The translations under genes were made by a program, and so were the position numbers. Below the pieces are notes generated by a model. It made no database searches. It saw nothing but the letters and a program-made list of their open reading frames with translations, and was not told the origin of the DNA. Shown one piece after another: positions 53,395 to 60,925 of a stretch of DNA of 64,000 bases; position 1 is the first letter of the stretch, and each line of letters opens with the position of its first letter. The DNA comes from Bacteroidales bacterium (GTDB lineage Bacteria > Bacteroidota > Bacteroidia > Bacteroidales > P3): NCBI GenBank assembly GCA_017550405.1, contig JAFZPH010000021.1, positions 23,595-87,594 of the forward strand. The letters are read 5' to 3'.

Positions 53395-54606
53395 TCAATT
53401 CAGCCAGTGGCGGGGATTGAGGGGGTCTTTGCCGCACCATAGCTGGAAACTGAACTGGGAGGTCGGCTCATCCGACTGGTAAACTGTGCCCAGGCTTTGC
53501 CCGGCAGTCACTTTCGCTCCGGCACGTACACTCACTGTTCCTAACCCTGCATATACGGTCAGATACAGGCCGTGCTTGATAATGATACCGCTGCTGCCGT
53601 CAGGTGCCTCGAATATTCTGGCCACCACGCCCGCTGCCACCGAACGCACATTTGCTCCCGGAGCACAGTTGAGGTCGATGCCCAGGTTGCGGTTCTGTCC
53701 ACCCGATGCACGGGTATAGAGGCCGTACTCTCGGGCTACGGATTTGTAATGGACGGGCCATGGCATCCGTCCCTTGTTCTGTGCAAAGTCGGAAGAGAGG
53801 GCATCGCTGGGGGTAGACGTAGACGTTTTGCCTGTTTTCCCCGTTTTTGAAGTGTTGCTTGAAGTAGAGCTTTTTGCCACTTCGGCATTGATAAGCTGTT
53901 GAATCTGCTGCTGAAGTTGGCGTTTCTGCTGCTCCTTCTTGTTTATTTGCTGCTGCAAACTGCGTTCACTCTGCTGACTTTTATCCAGACTGCGCTGATG
54001 TTGTTGCTGCTCGCGTGTGAGAGCCTGCCGCTGTTTACGCTCCTGCGCAAGGAGTGTGCTCTTTTCGTTGCGCTGGCGTTGAAGATCCAGGTCGATGTTT
54101 GTGAACAGCTGCTCTCTCCTCTTGATGGCTGCTGCCTGATGTTTACGGTAGCGCGAGTACTCCTTGAAGTACTTCATCTTGAGGTAAGAAAGATTATAGG
54201 TGGTGTTGTCGAACAGAAGTGTGGCGGAGTTCACATTGCCGCGAAGGCCATAAAGCGTACGGACAATGAGTGCGTACTCAGCCTTCATGCTGTCAATTTG
54301 GCCGCGAACCACCCGCAGGGAATCCTCCGTGCGGGTGATTTGGCGGTCAAGATGTGTCATCTGACTGTTGATATTGTTGATAAGCTTGTTGCGCTCGTCT
54401 ATGCGCTGGTTAATGAGTTTTATCTGCCGTGTACGGTTTCGGGTGTCTTTCCGGGCTTTGCCCAGTTCCGAGGTCAGCCGCTCGATTTCTTTCTCTATGC
54501 GGGCCTTGTCGCGTTCAAGCTGTTTCTTGCTCTGTCCCGAGGCAGCAGGAGCAGCAAGGGCAAGAACAAGCAGCATGGGAAGTATTTTCTTTACAACAGT
54601 CAGCAT
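53395..54606 (-). CDS. envC: EnvC-like murein hydrolase activator
   Basis: A 403-residue exported protein: signal peptide ending AASGQ, a long coiled coil (about 28-240) with Lys/Glu/Gln-rich heptads, a Ser/Thr/Lys linker, and a C-terminal LytM (M23-like) domain from about residue 280 (GRMPWPVHYKSVAREYG). The catalytic ligands are replaced: the usual HxGxD is NLGID, and the HxH near the end is FQLWCG. A degenerate LytM domain is the hallmark of EnvC, which activates division amidases instead of cutting peptidoglycan. It is the last gene of the run lplA, unknown, PFK, envC, 21 bp after the PFK stop. Confidence 0.88.
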   Translation of the reverse strand: MLTVVKKILPMLLVLALAAPAASGQSKKQLERDKARIEKEIERLTSELGKARKDTRNRTRQIKLINQRIDERNKLINNINSQMTHLDRQITRTEDSLRVVRGQIDSMKAEYALIVRTLYGLRGNVNSATLLFDNTTYNLSYLKMKYFKEYSRYRKHQAAAIKRREQLFTNIDLDLQRQRNEKSTLLAQERKQRQALTREQQQHQRSLDKSQQSERSLQQQINKKEQQKRQLQQQIQQLINAEVAKSSTSSNTSKTGKTGKTSTSTPSDALSSDFAQNKGRMPWPVHYKSVAREYGLYTRASGGQNRNLGIDLNCAPGANVRSVAAGVVARIFEAPDGSSGIIIKHGLYLTVYAGLGTVSVRAGAKVTAGQSLGTVYQSDEPTSQFSFQLWCGKDPLNPRHWLN

Positions 54607-54627
54607 GTTTCTAATTTTCTAATAGGT

Positions 54628-55860
54628 TTAATTCCAGTTAAGGATGCGCTTGAAATCGTATTCCTCGGGGTTGGGGACATACTTCTTCGCAGCCTCGTAG
54701 TCGGCGGGAGTGATATAGTCCATAATATCGTTGATATAGGACTGCACCTTGTTGGTGTTCACATTCACCTGACGGGGAGGTATCTTGCCAGTGGCAGGAT
54801 CCTGAAGGTCTTTCAAATACAACGGCGACACATTGCCTTGGTGGTCGGTATAAACCATGCAACCCGTGCATCCCTGATTGAAGAGCGTGTGCACACCCAT
54901 GCCCATGAGTGAGCAGTAGGTAAGGTCGAAAGCGATGGGAGTATGGCAGCGGATTTCGTAGCCCACCTCGACGGGACGGCTCTTCACCTTCAGTCCGAGC
55001 TGCTTCACTTTGCGCTCCAGCAGGTCGTTGAAGATATGAGCCTTGGACACCTTGCCCAGTTCGGGGTGACCGTGTTCGTCGTAGCTGAAATGGATGCCGG
55101 AGTTCTTAATCTCCTCGTCGGAAAGGCTGTGGAAGACGCCTTCCGAAATCATGGCGGCACCGTAATTAATACCCATTATCTTACGCTTGATGATGCAGCT
55201 GACCACCATGTTGATAATCTTGTCGACGGTAATCTCTGTCTTGTTGAAGAATTCGGGGATGACCACCATGGGATAATGGCAGGCACCGGCGATACCGAGG
55301 GCAAGATGACCAGCCGAACGGCCCATGGCAGAAACCACAAACCAGTTCTCCGAGGTGCGGGCATCCTCCATGACGGCGGTGCAAATCACCGTACCCTGAG
55401 CCTTGGCGCTGTTGTAGCCGAAAGTGGGCGAGCTGTTGGGCAGAGGCAAGTCGTTGTCAATAGTCTTCGGCACATGGATGTTGGCGATGGGATAATGCTT
55501 GCTCTCCAAGAACTTGGCGATACGGTTTGCTGTCGAAGCAGTGTCGTCGCCACCCACGGTGACAAGCAACTTCACATCGTTATCCTTGAAGAAAGCCAGG
55601 TTGAAACGTTTCTCAAAGTCTTCGTCAGTAGGTTTGAAGCGGCTCATCTTGAGAATGCTGCCACCCTTGTTGAAGATTTCGTCGGCCGTAAGGAAATCGA
55701 GTTCCTGCATACGGGGTTTGTCGGTAAAAAGAGCGCTGTAGCCGCCATGCAGACCGATTACACGGAAGCCGTCACGCAGAAAGGTCTTGGCAACAGAGGC
55801 CACAACAGTGTTCATTCCGGGGGCAGGACCGCCACCTGTGAGGATTGCTATACTTTTCAT
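54628..55860 (-). CDS. pfp: Pyrophosphate-dependent 6-phosphofructokinase
   Basis: Cytoplasmic glycolytic enzyme of 410 residues. ILTGGGPAPGMN opens the nucleotide/PPi site; VTVGGDDTASTA has Asp where ATP-dependent enzymes have Gly (GGDGS), and PKTIDNDLP has the Lys typical of PPi users. AMGRSAGHLALG and EGVFHSLS follow. PPi as donor makes the step reversible and saves ATP, common in anaerobic Bacteroidetes. It sits 49 bp after the unknown secreted gene and 21 bp before envC. Confidence 0.92.
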   Translation of the reverse strand: MKSIAILTGGGPAPGMNTVVASVAKTFLRDGFRVIGLHGGYSALFTDKPRMQELDFLTADEIFNKGGSILKMSRFKPTDEDFEKRFNLAFFKDNDVKLLVTVGGDDTASTANRIAKFLESKHYPIANIHVPKTIDNDLPLPNSSPTFGYNSAKAQGTVICTAVMEDARTSENWFVVSAMGRSAGHLALGIAGACHYPMVVIPEFFNKTEITVDKIINMVVSCIIKRKIMGINYGAAMISEGVFHSLSDEEIKNSGIHFSYDEHGHPELGKVSKAHIFNDLLERKVKQLGLKVKSRPVEVGYEIRCHTPIAFDLTYCSLMGMGVHTLFNQGCTGCMVYTDHQGNVSPLYLKDLQDPATGKIPPRQVNVNTNKVQSYINDIMDYITPADYEAAKKYVPNPEEYDFKRILNWN

Positions 55861-55909
55861 GTTGTGTTTGTGGTTTTGATGATTAATATAATGAATTGTC
55901 TTTTATGCT

Positions 55910-57088
55910 TCAACGTATGATGTCGCCCAACTGTTCCGGTGTGACTCGTATGGTGACAGGCTTACCCTGTGGCTGGCGATACTCGTACTCCACGGTGGCT
56001 CCGGCCTGAATGATGTGTCCAGCCATGCGGCGTCCCTGTCCAGAGCGGTAAGCCTGGCGGATCCCCTCTTCCAGCGACTTCCGGCTGACAGTTGTTTTCG
56101 AGGCGCGTGAACCGCCTTTCTTACCACCCTCGTCAATCTTCATCTTAGTGCTGTAGGTATAGTGCAGCACAAGGGTGGCAGTGTCGAAACGACAATCCTG
56201 CAACGTGGTGTAAGCATCCACGGCAACCGGACAGGTGCTGCTTACCTCGTCGGCGATAATACGCAGGTTCAGAACAGGGTCGTCGATGCCTGCGGCACCA
56301 CGCTCAAAAACCGTCTTCCACATCCATGGCTGGATGCTCATCACCAACGAGTCGGTTCCCACTTCGTTGCGGTAGACGTGCCGCAATGTCACCCCTCCCT
56401 TGTACGAAACAAAGGCTAGATGATTAACCGTATCGTACACAAGGGCCATCGCACGGTCCTTGCGCACCTCGTCCATGCTCTCGGTGAGGTATTGGCGAAC
56501 CTCGGGCCACCCCTCCATACCATACTGATAGACCGTAGTCATCACCCGTGCCGAATCGTTGTAGCGGCAGGCGACCATGGTCTCCCCCTCTCCAATCATG
56601 TGGGGCAGCGTCTTGTTGATATGTCGTGCCAGTCCGGCGATATATATACGGGCCTGCTGATCGAGGGGAGGCATCAGCGCCTCAGCCAACTCAACGGGGC
56701 CGAAAGAGAATGCCGCCACCCCTCTGCTGTCCTTTTCCTTCTGCGGCAGCTGCACAGCCACACGCAGCGTAAACTCATGTTTGACCAATGGACGCAAATC
56801 CCAAAGCGGATTATGGGTCAAATAGTGCAGATACCAGTCGGCCTCCTTGGTCATCTGTCCAACTTCCAAATCAATCGTCACACGCAGAAAACGGATTTCC
56901 TCATTTGAATACACTTGCATGATGGAGAAATGGTTGGCTGTATCGTGATAGGGGAGAATCGCATTAAAGTCATTTACCACCGACTCAATGTCAGCCAACA
57001 TCTCCTGCAACTCCGGGTCGGGTTCCTGCGCCCGCATCGGAATCACCCACAATGCAAATAACATCAAAAACAAACTAATCTTTCTCAT
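55910..57088 (-). CDS. Secreted protein of unknown function
   Basis: A 392-residue exported protein with signal peptide MRKISLFLMLFALWVIPMRAQ. The mature part has no family I recognise. It alternates beta-like stretches (NEEIRFLRVTIDLEVG, EFTLRVAVQLPQ, HLAFVSYKGGVTLRHVY, ATLVLHYTYSTKM) with amphipathic helices; the C-terminal third is rich in Lys, Ser and Gly (DEGGKKGGSRASKTTVS) and ends with IIQAGATVEYEYRQPQG. There is no T9SS tail and no lipobox, so it may stay in the periplasm. Its start overlaps the end of lplA by 14 bp, so it is cotranscribed with it. Confidence 0.8.
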   Translation of the reverse strand: MRKISLFLMLFALWVIPMRAQEPDPELQEMLADIESVVNDFNAILPYHDTANHFSIMQVYSNEEIRFLRVTIDLEVGQMTKEADWYLHYLTHNPLWDLRPLVKHEFTLRVAVQLPQKEKDSRGVAAFSFGPVELAEALMPPLDQQARIYIAGLARHINKTLPHMIGEGETMVACRYNDSARVMTTVYQYGMEGWPEVRQYLTESMDEVRKDRAMALVYDTVNHLAFVSYKGGVTLRHVYRNEVGTDSLVMSIQPWMWKTVFERGAAGIDDPVLNLRIIADEVSSTCPVAVDAYTTLQDCRFDTATLVLHYTYSTKMKIDEGGKKGGSRASKTTVSRKSLEEGIRQAYRSGQGRRMAGHIIQAGATVEYEYRQPQGKPVTIRVTPEQLGDIIR

Positions 57089-58043
57089 ATATCAATTTGA
57101 ATATATCGTCCAACATATCCTTGTGAGGGCAAGCCGATGTATCGGGACAGACTTTGAGCGGGGCATTCTTCAGCATCCGCTCTGCCAAGGCAATGGCTTC
57201 GGTGTTCAGGCTGTCCGATGCAATCTGCACCTCGTCGATTCTGCCTGCCTCCTCGTCAACGGTCAGTGCCAAGTCCACCTCCCCCCAGTCATACTGGGCG
57301 TGCCGCTGAGTGCGGAAGGTCCTCCAGCGTCCATACTTCCATTGGTCACTGGCAAACTCGTCGCGGAGCCTTGTCACTTCAGGCCGGAGAGCTATCTCGT
57401 CGAAATCCAGCCGCTCTGCCTTCCCGTATTCTCGCTCGAAAGCATCTACCAACAGCGGTTTCAAGGCCTCGGCGTCGATACTGTCCACCAGCTCCGAAAG
57501 GTTCACTATACGTGATTGCACCGATGCCACGCCGTGCTTGTGCAGCTTGGCGGGCTTGGCAATCAGGTAGCGCTGCAGCTCCGCCACATCGGTACGGATA
57601 AGAATCGTGCCGTGGTGAAGCCTGTTGATACCGCCGCGCGAAAAGGCATTGCCCGAGAACTTGCGTCCCTCGCACAGCACATCGTTTCTCCCGCTCACCT
57701 CGGTGTGCAGCCCGAAAGCCTCCACGGCACGCTGCATCACGCTCAACTGGCGTGCCACATCGTATCCGGCGTCGGGCACCACAAACGAGAAATTCAGATT
57801 CCCCAAATCATGGTACACCGCACCGCCGCCTGTGCGCCGACGCATCAGGTAGCCGCCATCAGCCTCCAGCCGCTCCACATTGCACTCGGCAAAAGGGTTC
57901 TGGTTCTGCCCTATCACCACCGTGCGTCTGTTCTGCCATAAATACATCAAGGCCCCTCCCACATCGGGCTGTGCAAGGAGATAGTTCTCAACGGCCAGAT
58001 TGAGATAAGGGTTAGACTGATTGCTTACTACTATCTGCGGCAT
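57075..58043 (-). CDS. lplA: Lipoate-protein ligase A
   Basis: A 322-residue cytoplasmic enzyme that activates free lipoate with ATP and attaches it to E2 and GcvH proteins. NPYLNLAVENYLL, WQNRRTVVIGQNQNPF, MRRRTGGGAVYHDLGNLNFSF, GRNDVLCEGRKFSGNAFSR with the catalytic lysine, and HHGTILI are all present; the C-terminal accessory domain (about 240-320) is also there, so the two-domain form is complete. Likely first gene of the lplA, unknown, pfp, envC run, driven by the box at 58141. Confidence 0.93.
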   Translation of the reverse strand: MPQIVVSNQSNPYLNLAVENYLLAQPDVGGALMYLWQNRRTVVIGQNQNPFAECNVERLEADGGYLMRRRTGGGAVYHDLGNLNFSFVVPDAGYDVARQLSVMQRAVEAFGLHTEVSGRNDVLCEGRKFSGNAFSRGGINRLHHGTILIRTDVAELQRYLIAKPAKLHKHGVASVQSRIVNLSELVDSIDAEALKPLLVDAFEREYGKAERLDFDEIALRPEVTRLRDEFASDQWKYGRWRTFRTQRHAQYDWGEVDLALTVDEEAGRIDEVQIASDSLNTEAIALAERMLKNAPLKVCPDTSACPHKDMLDDIFKLIYEKD

Positions 58044-58140
58044 AATCGACTTCCATTCAAATAATCCAACAAGTTACAGCCCCCCGACACGGCGGCAAGT
58101 CATCACCTCCGGCGGTTAGCCGGCCTGTCACTTCAAGATG

Positions 58141-58148
58141 CAAAGATA
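58141..58148 (-). promoter_or_regulatory. Bacteroidetes -7 box for lplA (TATCTTTG)
   Basis: TATCTTTG on the minus strand, 97 bp before lplA. The leader between holds a CCGGC/GCCGG hairpin near 58113. Confidence 0.6.
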
Positions 58149-58163
58149 CAACTTTTTTTTGTA

Positions 58164-59189
58164 TTAAAAGCCAAAGATGACGGAAATAAAATTAGGAGCC
58201 TGCGACAAGTGGTAGTTATTGCGGGCGTAGCTAATCTCAAAACCTTTCACTCTTAGGCCGATACCAAACGAGAACCCCGATGTGTTAAAACGGTCCGCCG
58301 CCTTCATCTCCACCATCTGACGGTAGCAGTAGCCCAGTCGCAGAAACAATGCTTTGCGCAGGGTCAACTCAATACCCACATTCACGTGCCTCCCTGCATT
58401 GTCCAGGATTCTCACCACATCCGACTGCTTTGTCACCTCGCCCGTGAAAGGGTCGCGCACCGAAGTGGGGTTCAGCGGGTCTTCGTAAGCCAGATTCCAC
58501 CGCTGCAGCTCGGTCAGTGCAAACAACAGCCTGAAAGGAGCGTCCTGCAACTGGTACGAGCCGGCCACCGACAACTCGAAAGGCAACCGCTCCACATGTC
58601 CGTCAAAGGTCGCAATCTGGGCGCCGATATTCCGTCCCATCACCGTGGCACAGAAAGCGCTGTCGGCCGAAAGGTAGGTACCCGCCAGGTCGATGCCCAG
58701 TGCAAAGGCCGTGTAGCTCTCGTAATGCGACAACACCGGCTTCAGTGCGGCGCCGATATACACATGCTCCCCTACCCTGCGGCCCCAGCCGATGGTCAGC
58801 ACATAGTCCGCTGCCGAGAACGTACCCGTGGGCTGGTCGTACTCGTTGTATCCCTCAAAGCGGCCATGGCTCGCAAACTGCAGCCCGAAGGCAAAACTCC
58901 CCGCATGCTTGAAATGTTGTCCGTACACCACCGAGCCGAAATTTGCCAGGCCGAACATATTCACATAGCCCAACGCCAATTGTCCCGACACGCTCTCCGA
59001 AATCAACGAAGGGTTGCCGAGGCATAGACTCACATCGTTCGCACCCACGGCCAGATAGTCAAACCCCAGTCCCGCGGCACGCGCCGAGAGCGGCATGTCG
59101 AGCACCGACAGCGTCGACATCCCCGCCACCTGCGCACGCGCAGCACACAGGGCGGAACACAGCATTATCAGGGCTACAACTTTCTTCAT
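58164..59189 (-). CDS. porQ: T9SS outer-membrane protein PorQ
   Basis: A 341-residue outer-membrane beta-barrel of the PorV/PorQ/FadL type. The ATG at 59189 gives a signal peptide ending AARAQ. The mature start STLSVLDMPLSARAAGLGFDYLAVGANDVSLCLGNPSLI is the T9SS PorQ/PorV signature; FAFGLQFASHGRFEGYNEYD, GAALKPVLSHYESYTAFALGIDLAGTYL also match PorQ. PorQ belongs to the T9SS attachment complex that handles proteins with sorting tails, three of which are coded in this window. It lies downstream of kamA with a 111-bp gap holding an inverted heptad pair. Confidence 0.87.
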   Translation of the reverse strand: MKKVVALIMLCSALCAARAQVAGMSTLSVLDMPLSARAAGLGFDYLAVGANDVSLCLGNPSLISESVSGQLALGYVNMFGLANFGSVVYGQHFKHAGSFAFGLQFASHGRFEGYNEYDQPTGTFSAADYVLTIGWGRRVGEHVYIGAALKPVLSHYESYTAFALGIDLAGTYLSADSAFCATVMGRNIGAQIATFDGHVERLPFELSVAGSYQLQDAPFRLLFALTELQRWNLAYEDPLNPTSVRDPFTGEVTKQSDVVRILDNAGRHVNVGIELTLRKALFLRLGYCYRQMVEMKAADRFNTSGFSFGIGLRVKGFEISYARNNYHLSQAPNFISVIFGF

Positions 59190-59209
59190 ACAGGGCAAGT
59201 CGAGATAAA

Positions 59210-59287
59210 AATTGAAAATTGAAAATTGAAATCATCGAGGCAATGACTGACCCGCCTCCGCGAGGTTTCAATTTTCAATTTTCAATT
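59210..59287. repeat. Inverted pair of TTGAAAA heptad arrays
   Basis: AATTGAAAATTGAAAATTGAAA (59210-59231) is perfectly inverted at 59266-59287, a 22-bp stem with a 34-bp GC-rich loop. The unit differs by one base from the TTGAGAA heptad found elsewhere. It lies between kamA and porQ and could act as a terminator or mRNA-stability hairpin. Confidence 0.85.
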
Positions 59288-59300
59288 ATCTATATTGTCA

Positions 59301-60560
59301 TCAATTTTTGTTGCGCTTCTTGTTGCGTTCGTGGCGCATCAGATGCTTCGGCTCGAGCGACATGCGGTCGGTCTCAAGCAGCGAAGCCACGCCCTCGTCC
59401 ACACGGCGGTGGGCCTCGCAGGCCTCGCAGTGGCAATCCTCGTGATACTCGCGCGGCTCAGTGTAGGTGGTAATCACACCCTCGAAGTTACGGAGGATAA
59501 TCTTATTGGGGCTCTGCGAGATGATGTAGGTGGGCATGACGGGGGTCTTGCCGCCGCCACCGGGAGCGTCAACCACAAAAGTGGGCACGGCATAGCCGCT
59601 GGTGTGTCCGCGCAGATTCTCTATTATCTCGATACCCTTGCTCACCGGGGTGCGGAAATGCTCCAGACCCATGCTCAAGTCGCACTGGTAGATATAATAC
59701 GGACGCACACGGTTGCGCACCAGTTCGTGCATCAGTTTCTTCATCACATGCACACAATCGTTCACACCGCGCAGCAACACGGTCTGGTTGCCCAGCGGAA
59801 TGCCTGCATCGGCCAGTTTGGCCACGGCGGCCATAGCCTCGGGGGTCATCTCGTTGGGGTGGTTGAAATGGGTGTTCAGCCACACGGGGTGGTACTTCTT
59901 CAGCATGTTGCACAGGTCGTCGGTGATACGCTGCGGGCAGACCACAGGGGTACGGCTGCCGATACGCACAATCTCGACATGGGGGATGGCGCGAAGACGC
60001 GAAATGATATATTCCAGCTTCTTGTCGCTCACCATCAAGGCATCGCCACCGCTGAGGAGCACATCTCTCACCTCGGGTGTCCGCTCGATATACTCCAGGC
60101 ACTTCTCGATACGGTCCTGGGGCGACTCGTCATCCTTCTGCCCTGCAAAACGACGGCGTGTGCAATGGCGGCAGTACATGGAGCACATGTCGGTGATAAG
60201 AAACAGCACACGGTCCGGATAACGGTGAGTAAGACCGGGAGCGGGAGAATCTTCGTCCTCATGCAGCGGGTCGTTCAAGTCCGCGGGGGCGATATTGCAC
60301 TCGGCACCCTGCGGGATGCACTGACGGCGGATAGGATCGTAAGGGTCGTCGGGGTCGATTAGACTAAGATAGTAAGGCGTGATGGCCATGCGGAACTTGG
60401 CAAGGGCTTTCTTGATGCCCTCGGCCTCTTCGTCGGAAAAGGTGAAATACTTGCTCAGCTCCTCGTAGGTCTCGATACGGTTCTTGACCTGCCATTTCCA
60501 GTCGTTCCACTGCTCATCGGTGACGGCGGGAAAGAGTTCTTTTCTGCGGTTGACTTTCAT
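59301..60560 (-). CDS. kamA: L-lysine 2,3-aminomutase
   Basis: A 419-residue radical SAM and PLP enzyme converting L-lysine to L-beta-lysine. The cluster motif CSMYCRHC (Cys126, Cys130, Cys133), SGGDALM, the PLP lysine in APGGGGK (Lys338) and two acidic residues, Asp294 in YQCDLSMG and Asp331 in VVDAPGG, match those that bind the lysine amine in the clostridial enzyme. The C-terminal zinc cysteines are in EDCHCEAC. Together with kdd at the right edge it indicates lysine fermentation. Own promoter box at 60639. Confidence 0.96.
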   Translation of the reverse strand: MKVNRRKELFPAVTDEQWNDWKWQVKNRIETYEELSKYFTFSDEEAEGIKKALAKFRMAITPYYLSLIDPDDPYDPIRRQCIPQGAECNIAPADLNDPLHEDEDSPAPGLTHRYPDRVLFLITDMCSMYCRHCTRRRFAGQKDDESPQDRIEKCLEYIERTPEVRDVLLSGGDALMVSDKKLEYIISRLRAIPHVEIVRIGSRTPVVCPQRITDDLCNMLKKYHPVWLNTHFNHPNEMTPEAMAAVAKLADAGIPLGNQTVLLRGVNDCVHVMKKLMHELVRNRVRPYYIYQCDLSMGLEHFRTPVSKGIEIIENLRGHTSGYAVPTFVVDAPGGGGKTPVMPTYIISQSPNKIILRNFEGVITTYTEPREYHEDCHCEACEAHRRVDEGVASLLETDRMSLEPKHLMRHERNKKRNKN

Positions 60561-60638
60561 AAGATACGATGTTTATTCCTTTATATGTCAGCACAATAGT
60601 TACGCACGTACATAACTATATGCACCTTAAACACGATG

Positions 60639-60646
60639 CAAAGATA
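60639..60646 (-). promoter_or_regulatory. Bacteroidetes -7 box for kamA (TATCTTTG)
   Basis: TATCTTTG on the minus strand, 78 bp before kamA. Confidence 0.6.
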
Positions 60647-60730
60647 CGAAAAAAAATCCAATTTCAAACACAAAACTTACGCACATTTTCCCACAAACAG
60701 TTTCATCTGTGTCCCGACGCCCACTCCCTG

Positions 60731-60839
60731 ACTTCGTTCAATCCTGCATCCTTCCTCCATCAATCGTAGGTCGTTATCCTACCAATGAAAAAGGAACTAT
60801 CGGATAACGATGCTGTAACGATGCTGGATTGAACGAAGT
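60731..60839. repeat. Short relative of the 172-bp dispersed repeat, with inverted ends
   Basis: ACTTCGTTCAATCCTGCATC (60731-60750) is inverted at 60820-60839 with one mismatch. The inner part GATAACGATGCTGTAACGATGC recalls the GTAACGATGCTATAACGAT core of the two 172-bp copies. So this looks like a 109-bp member of the same family. Confidence 0.7.
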
Positions 60840-60925
60840 TAGTCGTATTGAGTAAAAGTGTTGCCGACATCCTGTCGGAAGGTGTACGCGGGTGCAGCGG
60901 CGGTGTAAGGTTCACCTTCGCGCTG

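Larger units (their letters stand above)
60561..60925. other. 365-bp intergenic region
   Basis: Contains the kamA promoter box (60639-60646), the shortened dispersed repeat with inverted ends (60731-60839) and a CCGAC/GTCGG hairpin near 60867 after the receptor gene. No gene was seen. Confidence 0.7.

Noticed and set aside
53395..54606. Active M23 endopeptidase
   Set aside because: The zinc ligands are replaced (NLGID for HxGxD; no HxH near the C-terminus) and a long coiled coil is present, as in EnvC.
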